Source: Bisporella sp. PMI_857 (lineage: Eukaryota; Ascomycota; Leotiomycetes; Helotiales; Helotiaceae). Taken from it: DNA of 64,000 bases. Within the stretch, counting starts at the first letter, position 1, and every line of letters begins with the position of its first letter. The notes beneath the pieces were generated by a model. It saw only the letters and a list, made by a program, of their open reading frames with translations. It ran no database searches and had not been told where the DNA came from. Made by a program: the position numbers and the translations under genes. Location of the stretch: positions 1 through 64,000 of the forward strand of contig JAJSPD010000107.1 in the NCBI GenBank assembly GCA_021307315.1, read 5' to 3'. This document shows positions 33,638 through 44,626 of the stretch, in pieces.

Positions 33638-33682
33638 AGCTTTGCCTATAAACCAAATAGGGAGCTTCAGCGTTTCAGATTG

Positions 33683-33850
33683 CCCATCCCAGCCCCTGCC
33701 CAACCCTTGCCTTCCTTAACCTGCCTTTACCTAGCCTGGCATTTATTAAAGCTTAACCTTCCTTAGCCTATCCCATATATTTAAGTAGCCTAGCCCTTCC
33801 CCGGGACCGGGATAGGCAGGGCTGGGCAAGGGAGGGTCGGGAGATTTCTA
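33683..33850. mobile_element. MITE with CAGCCCCTGCCC-type inverted repeats
   Basis: The left arm CAGCCCCTGCCCAACCCTTG and right arm GGCAGGGCTGGGCAAGGG are imperfect inverted repeats. Internal CCTTAGCCT/CCTTCCTTAACC motifs resemble the GGCAAGGC blocks elsewhere. Possibly hAT-derived; no ORF. Confidence 0.5.
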
Positions 33851-34137
33851 GGGGTTTGATTGGTCGAATTTTAGGGTAATTTTGGGGAGGGATTCCGGAT
33901 GGCTTCAGCATCCCTCACTAGAAGTGAGACTGTCAGATGCCAAGGAACCTGTCTCACGCTAATTTTGCATGGGAATCATTGTTCCTAATCATCGGGACCG
34001 TTATGTGTAGTGAGGTCTTGCATTTTTTGGACCTGGATGTTTTTCTTTTTAAATTGTAACTTTTTATTAACATCAACCAACGACATGACTTCTCTCGATC
34101 CAATTGATGTGGATAACTCTTCTGAAAGCAGTAACGT

Positions 34138-36003
34138 AAGTCGTGGCGTAACGCGGCAGGTGGCGTAACGCGGCACTTTTTACGGCACCACCATACAATT
34201 ATATTAACTACTCAACATCAACTATAATACAGTCCTCAATTTCACTCTCTGATTTATCTCTAGCTTCTTCCTCAATATCCTTCTTATTTTCAGCTTTGTA
34301 CAAACGACCTTTGCTTTTGGTTTTCACCTTTTTCTTTGCTCAGTTTTTTGTGTCTAATTCAGCTTCTACTACTGCTTTGTGTAATTCTGGCGTAGAAATA
34401 TGAAATTGACCTTTCAAAACGACCCTTTTTCCTTTCGTACGAGTCGCACGCTTCTTTATAATTGATCGAAAGTTATTTGCATCGTGTTAGTGGACAATAC
34501 TCTTTGCGCGAAGTTGTTTTGTTCCAAATGCCAATTTTCGAATATACTCCCGAACAAGAGTTGATGGAATCGTACGACGCTCAATTGTTGATAAAAAAAG
34601 CTCGTTTGCTTTCTGAAGGCTTTGCGCATCTAAAGGCGAGCTATTTACAAATACTTGATTAAAAGCATCGTACGTTAATAGTTGAGTTAAAGTTTCCGCT
34701 TCGGAAGTAACTTCTTTTTCGATCGTACGAAGTGCTCTTTTTGGGTTGAATGGAAATAGCCCTGCTCCACGCCATAAAAAATCAATATGTTGAGTATTAA
34801 ATATTTCTGATCGAGCCTGAATATATACTTCTATCCACTTATGTTTTTGTATTCGTGCAAGCTGAGCCTGGTTCAAATGAAAAAGCCCTGCTGTCAGTCG
34901 TTTTTTCAGTAGGCCAAAAATCGCAACGTCGAGTAGCTGAAGCAAGTGTGAAGTATAAAGTGGAAGTATAAAAAAAAAAATCTTGTTAAAAAAGCAGTGA
35001 GCTATAAAGTTTCCACTGATATGTAAGTCGTGGCCATCACAAATAAGAAGTCGATATTGACCATTAGCTTTCGCACGAGTTGCTGGCTTAAAAACACGCT
35101 TCAACTACTTTAATCCGTGTAAATTGCTTGTCCAGCCTTTTTTATTAGCTGAGAAATACCAGCTGTTAAGTACTTCGTGTGGAATCTAGCTTTGAAGTAC
35201 ATTTTTGCTTTTGAATATCACGAGTAGCGAAATACTTGTTCTATCACCACAAATGCACTCTACAACTAAAACCTACTCCTGACGGCTAGGATGTGCTTGA
35301 TACTTCGTACAAAAGCTTGAATCAGTAATTACTCGAGTTAATTCCATTGTGCCAATCGAAAATCCAGACTCATTTATATTATATGTGTTCTTTTGCAAAA
35401 TTTTCTTTCTTTGTTCTAGTTAATTATACGCGTCGAACTAAGCTTTAAAAACTGGTTTAGTAGCACTATTTATTTGTACGGACTCAATACGACGTCCAAT
35501 TATAACTTTAAAGTGTTCATGACGTTGTACGAATCGTAGAACCCAGTTTTGGCCAAGACTAAATCGTGGAAAAGGTTCGATAAAAGAAAAAGTCGTGTCG
35601 TTTAAATTGGATACGCGTTTCGTACGAACTTCTTCGGCCATTTCTTTCAACAATTGATGCCTTGAAGAATAGCCACTGACAGTAAGCTCTTTGATCCACT
35701 TAAGAAGTACTTTCTCTTCTGCGTACGAAAGCTTCTGTTGTTGCTAGCGTGCTTGAGACCGCGACAAACTTCCATTAGCGCGACGCGTCACAGAACTTTT
35801 TGGAAGCTGTAAAGCGATTTCTGCTTGCTTTGCAGATTTATACTTGCCAGATCGTAGATCTAATACAGCTTGATCTATTTGAATATCACGATTTCTAGTC
35901 AATAGGCTCTTTCGACGCGTCATGGTTGAGTTGTATGGGTAATTGTGTGGTGGTGCCGTAAAAAGTGCCGCGTTACGCCACCTGCCGCGTTACGCAACGA
36001 CTT
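34138..36003 (-). mobile_element. pogo-like transposon with long TIRs
   Basis: Terminal inverted repeats of about 55 bp are nearly identical. Each contains a doubled motif, GGCGTAACGCGGCA, repeated after GGT and followed by CTTTTTACGGCACCACCA. The left arm is 34138-34200 and the right 35942-36003. Inside is a minus-strand transposase. A clean TA duplication is not visible (TA on the left, TT on the right), perhaps through mutation. Confidence 0.85.
34487..35923 (-). pseudogene. pogo-like DDE_1 transposase, degenerate
   Basis: The frame starts at ATG 35923 (MTRRKSLLTRNRDIQIDQAV), continues through an HTH region, and meets an in-frame TAG after SLSRSQAR. It then reads QQQKLSYAEEKVLLKWIKEL and the CENP-B-like segment FSLGQNWVLRFVQRHEHFKV (35438-35653). 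The middle, 35105-35437, is frame-broken and contains no readable first catalytic Asp. The C-terminal catalytic part (34487-35104) has LLICDGHDLHISG and LLQLLDVAIFGLLKKRL, which supply the later DDE residues. Several lesions make it non-functional. Confidence 0.8.
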
Positions 36004-36009
36004 TTGTTA

Positions 36010-36135
36010 ATTGTAGAAGCAGCAAAGAAGTGTTGTCACGGACCTGCTCAAACACACAATTAAGGGCTTCCACTTTTTCTTCACGACTTAATTGACAAAA
36101 CTTTTGAACAAAGTCGCTAATGTTGGCTTCCATTT
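36010..36135 (-). pseudogene. N-terminal fragment of an unrecognised gene next to the pogo element
   Basis: The minus-strand frame starting near 36135 reads MEANISDFVQKFCQLSREEK, then VEALNCVFEQVRDN, and runs into the pogo TIR. On the other side, 33985-34137 (minus) has an open frame with EVMSLVDVNKKLQFKKKNIQ ending at a stop. The two may be halves of one small gene split by the transposon, but the frames do not join cleanly. No family is recognised. Confidence 0.3.
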
Positions 36136-36209
36136 TCATTGATGGCGGGTCCTATGTTCTCTATCATAGCAGGGCGAGAAGAGAGACAAACAACATTCCC
36201 CAGCCTCTT

Positions 36210-36260
36210 ACGCTAAACCGAATACGTGACAGAAATTCTGTCACGTATTTGGCTTAGCGT
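36210..36260. repeat. 51-nt palindrome
   Basis: Arms 36210-36234 and 36236-36260 are complementary at all but a few bases near the outer third (ACGCTAAACCG against ACGCTAAGCCA). The core is ATACGTGACAGAA. It could form a long hairpin. It does not sit behind a recognised gene. Confidence 0.7.
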
Positions 36261-37467
36261 GTACGCCTTATGCTTGGACATGACCCGCACCTCCTTTTGT
36301 GCAATCACTAGTCCAGCCGCTATCCTCATATTTCCAAAGGTGTCTCTAAAATTCTCACACTAGTGTCGTGCCGGGAAGATGAAAGTATATGGACAAAGTG
36401 TGGGGTTTGAGCTCCATGTATAAGTAGAAGCTGCAGAACAAGGCAACCTGCATGCGCTCTCTTTACCTCCCAATTTTCACTGCTGCACTGGTTCGCCTTA
36501 TCTGTGGACAAGACAAGACATTCAGATTTGTTCGCTTTATTCCATTTTATCCCCGCTGATATGCATGATGGCCTGCACTACAATCACTTCTTCTGGTGAT
36601 TCGAATCCGGCTACAACTACAATAACTCATGAAACGAGTGCGTTCCATCGCACAGATTTTGAAAAGGTGACCATATGTCCCTAAAGAATCTTTAGGAAGT
36701 AGTCTGCTAACATATATAGCGCGAATTTAAGATTTTGTGGGGGATATCACCCAAGGTCTTTGGGATATCAGGAGGACCACAAGTTAATCTTGATTACTTA
36801 GAGACTTCTCTGGCTGGAACGGTCCTTCTTGTGGAATATGACGGCCAGTACCGAAGGCTATGGACGTGGCTATGGAAGTATAGTCTGAGCAGAGATGTTT
36901 TCAATTCACTCTATCTGTCAGAGCATTAGCCGGAGATCCCCGGACATGGTTATTATATTCTTAGCGGATGCTATCCTGCAATGGCTATCAGAGAGAGCGT
37001 ATTAGCAAGAAAGTGGTCGGGGAGGCTGCTGATTCAAGGATATGCAGAACAGCCTTTTTTGCTGTTGGGATATTTTTGGCAAGACATTAAAAAGACAATC
37101 ACAGATTTACTAAGCCATAGGGGATTAGGCCGGGATTAGTCTTCCGCTATGTAAGCTTCGACAACTTTGAGAGGTACTTTAGACGCAATTAACAGTTGAC
37201 GATTCGAAAATATATTTGTATTGCACGTAGACAAATTCGGAAGAAATAAACAGATAGCCACTATTATACAATGTCCACGTTACGCACTTGGCTCTCAGAA
37301 ACGGATTTCGTGCTTTTATTCTTTACAGTTTTTATTGTTTTTTGGTTTGGAGCAATCATTTACTGTATCTCTGTGCGGCTTTATCTTGATAGAAAGGCAG
37401 AACAATACTCCAAGAAGGATTAAAATACAATACTCTCTCCGGTTATTGCTATTCCGGCTTTATCAGA
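36261..37467. other. Unassigned stretch
   Basis: Only short unconvincing frames, such as 36735-36929 and 37221-37475, with no recognised motif. No repeat match elsewhere in the window was noticed. Confidence 0.4.
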
Positions 37468-37641
37468 ATGTCTGACCCTATAGTCGACACTATTATCAAA
37501 GCCGCCAAGTCTGTGCTCCGTGGCACTCCAAATTTCACAATTTTAGCTATTGACACAAGCTTCCTTGTGATTGAAGCTATTGCCGGGCGCAAAATTGGAG
37601 AGTATGTCTTGTCCGTGAGCACGATTGAAAAGTTAAGTTAG
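37468..37641 (+). CDS. Small ORF of unknown function (57 aa)
   Basis: An ATG-initiated frame encodes MSDPIVDTIIKAAKSVLRG, then a hydrophobic centre (NFTILAIDTSFLVIEAIAG), then GRKIGEYVLSV. It ends in TAG. It may be the first exon of the larger ORF that follows, but no convincing splice pair was found. Not recognised. Confidence 0.25.
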   Translation: MSDPIVDTIIKAAKSVLRGTPNFTILAIDTSFLVIEAIAGRKIGEYVLSVSTIEKLS

Positions 37642-37881
37642 TAATTGATCTTATTCAGTATCCGGATATGCTGACAAAAGCAGGAGGAACTGCACACATG
37701 AGCCAGCTTTGCTTAGAGCCAATAGATCCAGAAAAGGCGCCTAATCATCGAGTAAAATATTTTTATCACATTTAGGTAGCAATGCAGAAAAGAATGCCAC
37801 CATAGTTATTATAAGAAAGAGTTTCTTCGCACATAGCCCCTCGTCTCACAATCCTCCACAACTTTCTTCATCAAACCTACA

Positions 37882-39048
37882 GTGGATTTGCTGCTGGTGT
37901 ACTTAATGGTGTTCGTGGAGCTGGAGCTAGTGTTGGTGCTGGTGCTGGTGCTGGCATGGCTCTGGAAGTTGCGATCATCACTAGAACAACCAATTCCACC
38001 GCCAGCAACACTACCACAATCTCAAGCAACCGTATTACCATCGCCAGGACAACCACAACCACAACTACAATCTCAAGCAGCCGTATTACGATCACGGGAT
38101 TCAAGAAATTCAATAATATATTCTGGGTCGAGTCCGAGATACCCCAATTTCGAACTCAAAGCACCTCGAAAGCAGACACAGACTCGATTTTTGGACCGCC
38201 CAATTGAGATGCGTATAGAACGGTATGGTGGGTATTATGAAGTATTTTTATCCGATTCTGTACTTCAAGAAAGTAAATTTCCTGCTGGAATACCAGAAAA
38301 ATGGTACTATGCAACAAGCATACTTATTGGGTCTCAACACTTCCTTGGAACAAAGAATGAAGCTAGGAGCCAGATCATAAGTGCTGCAAGAATAGTGGTG
38401 GCGGCTGAGAGGGATGAAGTATCTTTTCGCGCGGAACGTGCAGTGAAAGATAAGAGTGAATTACTTGAGAGATATCATGAGCTTGACCTTTACCTTCATA
38501 TTGGGAAATATGTGGAAGTTTCTAAATGGACCAAGGATAGATGGACCAATATAGACGAGGGGATCTTTGGTTGCACTACCTTGCCCGGTGGTTGGCACAC
38601 GACATGGGTCAGGAAGGGTGAACGTCAAACGGAATTTACCTTTTCGAAGTCCGACCTTTCTGAACGCCTGTGGAGAGTAGTCGCCTTGGATGATAATAAG
38701 GAGCTTGACAAGGAAGGGAACCATAGAAATGTACTGATCATACAAATCAGCTGCAGAGACTGGAGCGTCTATTCGAATACGCCTATGTTCCCGTTGACGA
38801 TCAAATGCTGGATCAGGATTTCTCTCCTTCCGGGCTGGTGGTGGGAGCATCTCAACAGGGTACCTCCTTTATACTCCGTCTCCCAGAGCTCTTTCACGGA
38901 TGCACGGTCGAAATTGGAGCTAACCCCTAGATTGGACTTACCAAAAATGGGCTCGGAAAATACTAGGGGAATAATGCTGAAATTAGTACAATACAAAAAC
39001 CGCGCGAGGAGAGATGGAAAGGTAGTCTGTGATCACGTGGTTCTGTGA
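37882..39048 (+). CDS. Uncharacterised protein with N-terminal hydrophobic stretch
   Basis: I do not recognise this protein. The frame of 388 codons begins with a very hydrophobic Leu/Val-rich segment (about residues 3-28), read through a GCTGGT repeat. In another frame the same DNA encodes Gly/Ala repeats, so the start is uncertain and the hydrophobic segment may be an artefact. Next is a Pro/Gln-rich linker built from a tandem duplication (PQSQATVLPSPG and LQSQAAVLRSRD). The remainder, from IEMRIERYGGYYEVFLSDS, is a normal-looking globular sequence with charged and aromatic residues (KWYYATSILIGSQHFLG, GCTTLPGGWHTTW). The upstream small ORF at 37468 may belong to it. Probably a real but possibly damaged gene. 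Confidence 0.4.
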   Translation: MDLLLVYLMVFVELELVLVLVLVLAWLWKLRSSLEQPIPPPATLPQSQATVLPSPGQPQPQLQSQAAVLRSRDSRNSIIYSGSSPRYPNFELKAPRKQTQTRFLDRPIEMRIERYGGYYEVFLSDSVLQESKFPAGIPEKWYYATSILIGSQHFLGTKNEARSQIISAARIVVAAERDEVSFRAERAVKDKSELLERYHELDLYLHIGKYVEVSKWTKDRWTNIDEGIFGCTTLPGGWHTTWVRKGERQTEFTFSKSDLSERLWRVVALDDNKELDKEGNHRNVLIIQISCRDWSVYSNTPMFPLTIKCWIRISLLPGWWWEHLNRVPPLYSVSQSSFTDARSKLELTPRLDLPKMGSENTRGIMLKLVQYKNRARRDGKVVCDHVVL

Positions 39049-40751
39049 CAATTGTCGCGAAGACTAGATCCGTAGGAGAATACTTTTGATTCCGAGATAG
39101 AGTTGTATTTATTATAATCCTAAGGTTCTTGGGCTAATATATTTACAGGAAATGAGGCCATCAATCGTGCAATGCGTCTTTAGACTATCCATTTTGCTAT
39201 AGTTAGCTTGACCAGTGGTCCGTGCACGATTAAACTTTATTCAAACGACATGGATTGTTTTGCATTTAAGTGCATGCTGCGTAGAAGACGGATATTACCA
39301 TGGCATATTAATGACTTTGCAGTTCAGACGTTGGTAGTGTATTCTATTACTAGAAAACGGAGAGCTATTCTAATAGGCACTAGAAACAGCTAACTACTCC
39401 CTTATGAAAAAGAAGCACCAGCAGTTAACCTGATTGCTAATATCGAAATACCCAATTGGCGGGATCGTGCCACAAGTTCAGAAGAAGAATTATCGATCAT
39501 ACATGCTAGGGTCATGCAACAGGCTCGCAGGAGCTGGCGTCTCCGATGCCGAGTCCAAGGGGCTACAGAAGCACTAGGATGATCTGTGCATGAATGTAGT
39601 TAACTGTGGTACCATTTTCAATCTATGCTATATAAATCTGCATTGAGCAGTTGCATTTCCGCCATCGGCGGTCTTCGTGCAACGCTTCGGTATCAGGCTG
39701 CTTTCTTTCCCTTACATCAAGGCCGGGAATAGCTATTTTCGAAAGGTAGATGACTCTGCTTGTTTGAGAGTCCTTACATTCCCACCTGGCTTGACCTTCT
39801 TGATTTTCCCTAATGGCCAAGAGATGGTGTGATGATCAGCGAAGCTTGCTCCCCCAGTCCAGCTGAGATGTTGTTGGGAAGGCAATTCTAGCTGACATGT
39901 CCTTCGCATCCAGCGCCCTAAACAAGGTGATAGCGAGAAAGCCATGAGGGGGGATGTGGCACATGCTGTCCTGCCGGCCAACGGGACCAAAGTGTCTATG
40001 CAGCGCCCAGTCATCGAACCCCATGCTTCCATAGGTGACGGCTTGGGAAAGAAGAACTCACTAGGCTCACCAAGCTTCTCACCGGCAGGATGCCTAACCA
40101 CAACTCTACTCAATAGAAGCTTTAATAAAACAGTTTCTTATGCAGATGGTCATCTGCACCAGCCATGCAGGTAGAAATTAACCTTCTCATCACACATCAG
40201 CACAGATCAACGCATATGGCACAGATCAACATCTTGTTGCGCCATACCTGGCGCAAGGCATGGCGCATGGAGCCTGCTCAGATCGTCTCAGGGACACGTA
40301 CTTCCGCGACACGGTCATCCAGATAGTAGCTAGACGGCTGTGCGGCAATTCCTCGATGGGCCAGCTCATATCGCATAAGAGCCATACCGGGGCGGAGCCT
40401 TTGCTCTCGCAGCCACCAAGGGAAAGGAAAATTATGATGGTGCAGCTGCGAGCAGCGCTTGGCTCATACTCGTATCTGGAGCCAATGCAACGCGATCTAG
40501 CGAAACTCATCACCAACCGAACTTATCACCAATATAATGGTTAAGAAGATCGAAGCTCACAGGGATGATCAAGGATGCCGGCTTCAAAGAGGCTTCAAAG
40601 ATGCTTCAGTTTCGGACTTGGTTCTTTAAAAAGCTTGGTAAATAAGTTGATGGTGAGGTGTCCACGTTTGCACATCGTTGCTTTGGTTCTCTTTCTTTTT
40701 AGGTTGGTTTCAGCTACCTAGATTCTCAAATCCTGACAACCTTGACAGGAT
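39049..40751. other. Unassigned stretch
   Basis: No gene can be supported. Minus-strand frames at 39733-40113 (WALHRHFGPVGRQDSMCH in one frame) look partly protein-like and may be a decayed gene, but they are frame-broken and unrecognised. Confidence 0.35.
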
Positions 40752-40845
40752 CCTCAGGCCATTTGCTCGAGGACTGCACGTGAACACCGATTAGACACGT
40801 GCTCCGGTGCCTTAGGCACGAGAATTATGGCCTGAGTGCCTGAGG
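40752..40845. mobile_element. Palindromic MITE, copy b
   Basis: It is similar to 11152-11248. It starts CCTCAGGCCATTTGCTCGAG and ends ATGGCCTGAGTGCCTGAGG. The core, CCGATTAG and CTCCGGTGCC, is shared with copy a. Confidence 0.7.
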
Positions 40846-40995
40846 TAAGGCGGACGGGGACCTAAAACCTAGTCACGTGTGGAGGCGGTGACGACCGGCA
40901 GAATGGTTGATCAACACCACCTCCACCTCCATTCATTAGAAAGACAGTCTTTATTTAATCTTCACACCCAATAGTAAGCTTACTACAAGTTTATA

Positions 40996-41043
40996 GTGAT
41001 CACATACTGCACAGGATCGTGGTCACGTATTGCACGCGATCGC
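40996..41043. repeat. Short diverged tandem duplication upstream of the HET gene
   Basis: Two adjacent units, TGATCACATACTGCACAGG and TGGTCACGTATTGCACGCG, each followed by ATCG, lie about 210 bases before the HET start codon. They could be promoter elements or chance duplication. Confidence 0.5.
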
Positions 41044-41249
41044 ACCAGCCGTAGCCGGCGTACCGACAAGAACTGATTTTTACCTTAATCTGATATCTTA
41101 TTGAGCTTAAAGTCTCCAAATAACCGACTACACACTCTCTACTAGACTGCCCTGGGAACTTAGCGGCGCTCACCATTTTTGTTAGTGAGCTCCTCCGCTT
41201 TAAACCTCGTCACCTCTAACTCAGACTCCCTACCACCTCCAAGTACAGA

Positions 41250-43801
41250 ATGCACTGGCTAGTGGTTGATCTTCCTGTATCGATCAGTTTGCTCGGAGCA
41301 TGGGGCTCATGGTACTACTGGGGGTCGAAACCCGGCGACTGGAACAAATTATCCTATGGGCTCCAAGTGGGATACTGGTCTGTCTTCCTAGCGCTAGGTT
41401 TCGTATCTGTTGCGTTAGGTTTCTTGAAGAAATGTCTCCTTGCAATTGGATTAGTTTTCGGTCCTTTTATACTCATATTTGTTACAGTGTGGGGCCTTCT
41501 CTCTGGTACTGTGCATCTTCTGTCATTTCTGGTTGTTGGCACAAATTACTCACATAGAGGGCCTGATTCTGCCATTGAGTGCTGTCGACTCTGTGAGAGA
41601 TGTAATGCTATAGTCGAGCGGTCTGCACTACTGAGTGGGGCCCGCTGGTACTTTACTCAACCTGTTGAACAGCATCAGTTTCACACAAAGGCAGACCTAG
41701 AGGTATCTGCAAGAAGCTGTCATATGTGTGCAATACTTTGGAAGTCAGTAGATGAATTCCGAGAATTGACGGAAGGATCATCTGACATGGAACCCGATGA
41801 GCTCACAATCAGGGTTTCGATGAAAGTGGAGTTCATGGGTCTAGATGACGTTGGATCTCAACTAAATAAGAGAGCTTTGACGATGGAGCTTTGTGGTCAA
41901 AGTGTGGGCAACGCGGGCGTACTTGTTGTCAACCAAAATAGATCCAGAGGCAGTAAGTTATATCTGGCTATCATATCCTAGTGCCTGGATTCTCTGACAA
42001 CTTCGCAACAGACTCCAGCCATGTGTGCTACAAATCTCTTCAAACAGATTCCCAGGATATTTATGCATGGGCAAACCGTTGGACACAGTCATGTAGCTCA
42101 GCCCATGATGTTTGTAAAAACAAGTTCATCCCTGAAGCATCAAAGCATTATCTCCCCCTGAGGCTGTTAGACGTAGGTGGTCGTGAAGATGACAGGATCA
42201 GCGTAAAGCTGAGTGCTCAACTGGACGGGCATATCGCTATAGATTACCTTGCTCTGAGCCATTGCTGGGGCGAGGCAGTCAACGTAACCCTTTGCAAATC
42301 GAATATCGATGAAATGGTGAGCTTCGAGATCAATAGCCTAACAAAGAACTTCCAAGACGCAGTGGCCATTACTAGGGGATTAAAAGTCCGATATCTGTGG
42401 ATTGACTCCTTATGTATAGTTCAGGACGACAATGCGGAGTGGGAGGCCGAATCAGCAAATATGGGTCTTGTGTATGCCAGCGCAAAATGCGTTATCTCCG
42501 CATCGGCTTCAAAGGATTCCAATGGAGGCTGTTTCTTACCCCGCGAGCTCTTTCGCCATCAATGCACTCTTCGAAAATGGCCCAATCGATCAGTTACGGT
42601 CAGCAGTTGCAGCAAAAAGAACTCTCAAACGTCGCTGAAACTATTCAAAGATAAGGCAGAGAATACAGCGCTGGACACGAGGGCATGGGCGTTCCAGGAG
42701 CGATACCTCGCTCGTCGAGTTCTGCATTTCTGCGAGGGAGTTGTATTCTTTGAATGTAATACCCTGGTGGCGTGGGATGGTGAGCATTATAGTGGGGAGA
42801 AGTATTCGGTCAAGGCTGGTGTTCGTGCTGATGGAACTCTGCATCCTCCTGATGACTACACAGCTGTCGAGCAGCCAGTGGAACGATACATTACAAGACA
42901 TCAAATTACAGCACATCAACCAAGCATATGGAAGCAATTGTGGAAAGCGCGCAGAGAGGTAGAAATAATCAATCCGCAGTATGTTGAACAGCAAAAGCAG
43001 TTGGCAAAAATCCTTGCTTCTTCCGCTCGGAGTGGTATCCGTGGCGCCTTTGAACTCCTGTGGCGCTTTGCAGGATCAACTTTAGCAGAAAAGGTTGAAT
43101 TCCATCAAAGTTGGTACGAGATGGTAGAGAAATACTCAGCTCGAAGATTGACGCGACAATCCGACAAACTAAAGGCTTTTCATGGAATAGCTTATCTTGT
43201 CCAGGAAAATACAGCCCTCCATTATATAGCCGGATTATGGAAAGAGATGCTGGTCTTCAATCTCCTTTGGATAGTAGAAAGTGCTGCAGAGGAAAGACGA
43301 ATTCCAGAGGTCCCCAGCTGGTCTTGGGGGTCGGTGAACGGAAGAATCTCACATCGACTCCAAATTCCTCAGTTATCAGAAGAATCGAATGGAATCGCTA
43401 AGTCGTATCGATTTCAGAGTTCTTGGAAAGAGATAATGCCTCTAATCTCTGCGGATGTTATTGATGTCAGGGAGGAAACAAACAGCTTGGTACTTGACGC
43501 AACACTATGGATATGTGGCTTCCTGCTACCTTTGACTGCGCATCATGTCAATGTAATCTACGACACAAGTCTACGGCCACCTTCTCATGTCCAGCTGATC
43601 TGTTTACCCGTTTTGGCCTTTAGTAATGCTGAGGTTCATCCAATGGGGAGTAGAGTACAGCTTCATGGGCTTGTACTTCAGTCAACATCTGAATACCGAG
43701 ACATTTATAAGCGGGTAGGGTATTTTTGGACCGTGGAGAGTCTTCCCGTTGAAGAGATATTACAAGGCCATCGCCGTGCAAGTTCGATCTATCTCATCTA
43801 G
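41250..43801 (+). CDS. HET-domain protein with N-terminal membrane region
   Basis: HET proteins trigger programmed cell death when incompatible fungal individuals fuse. Exon 1 is 41250-41952. The best intron is 41953-42011 (59 nt, GTAAGT, CTGAC branch, AACAG). Exon 2, 42012-43801, follows in frame, giving about 830 residues. The first 100 residues hold several hydrophobic helices (VGYWSVFLALGFVSVALGF, LLAIGLVFGPFILIFVTVWG). A Cys-rich segment follows (CCRLCERCNAIVE, CHMCAIL). The HET domain (from about residue 312) shows YLALSHCWG, ITRGLKVRYLWIDSLCIVQD and LDTRAWAFQERYLARRVLHF. The C-terminal part has the usual VPSWSWGSVNG. An alternative 29-nt intron also keeps frame but is very short. The gene appears intact. 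Confidence 0.85.
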
Positions 43802-44204
43802 TATATTCGATTTTGCATATAGTCTCTTTGTTTATTAAGTACCTTAGATAGATTTGAACCTTTTCAAAAGTAAATACTGAATATGTAGTACAAACATTAC
43901 CAGTCATGATCCGGTAGCCTTGACTTAGCATGATATTCTACATATCTATTTCGATGTATAACAGTCTGAAAGGTAGCTTTGTCGAAACATGGATCAAAAA
44001 GTGGCTGCCAATATGATTGGGGTATGCTAATATAATGCTAAAATAGTATCAATCTTGACAGCAACCTCCAGATGGGAATTCGTGGAATTCGCCGAGTAAA
44101 GTAAGTCCGTGGCTCCAACAGCCTAAATGGATCTGAATCTTATGCCATCCCCACTAACATCCAAAGCTATGGCTCGCTAGCAACCTGGGTACAAATAGTT
44201 AGGG
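43802..44204. other. 3' flank of the HET gene
   Basis: About 400 bases of AT-rich non-coding DNA. No gene or repeat was recognised. Confidence 0.45.
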
Positions 44205-44352
44205 TGTCATGTCCCGTGCTCCCAAGCACACGTGACCTATATTAGCCGAGCTCCCAGAACGCCTCGTGTATACTTCCTTCCTCAGCTATAGATTCTCGTA
44301 TGATACCACCGTTGCCCTCTGTATCTGTAGATCCACAGCGCGTGTCATGACA
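44205..44352 (+). mobile_element. Solo LTR, family C
   Basis: It begins TGTCATGTCCCGTGCTCCC, ends GCGTGTCATGACA, and is flanked by the 5-bp duplication TAGGG (44200-44204 and 44353-44357). Its first 68 bases match 59715-59782. Confidence 0.9.
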
Positions 44353-44379
44353 TAGGGTTTACAAGTAATCTATTTGAGT

Positions 44380-44626
44380 ATATAAGCTAACCTGCTCTTT
44401 TAAATAAAATTTAAGTAAAATATATAAGGAAATCCGTGCTAGGTGCTAGTTTTTACCTCCTTTAAAGAGAGTAGTATGAAGTATTAAAGACCTATTTTAT
44501 AAGGCATAAGAAGGTATATAATATAAAGGAAAAATATTATAAGGTAACCCTAAATATATAAGGGAAGTCTTAATATATAAGAGTAGCTTAAGTATTTAAA
44601 AGTGACTTAAATAAGCTATACAGTCA
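44380..44626. other. AT-rich block
   Basis: A strongly AT-rich stretch of TATATAAG, TTAAGTA and TAAATA motifs without coding potential. It could be DNA decayed by C-to-T mutation, but no intact relative is in the window to test this. Confidence 0.5.

Noticed and set aside
36590..36625. Possible tRNA T-arm (GATTCGAATCCGGC)
   Set aside because: No matching acceptor, D or anticodon arms nearby, and the T stem does not pair properly.
39733..40113. Minus-strand candidate enzyme gene
   Set aside because: Frame-broken and without a recognisable motif; noted only as an unassigned stretch.
41953..41981. 29-nt intron in the HET gene
   Set aside because: Frame is kept, but 29 nt is shorter than usual for fungi. 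The 59-nt intron to 42011 also keeps frame and has a CTGAC branch site.
44380..44626. Centromere or replication origin from AT-richness
   Set aside because: Too short and without any defining motif.
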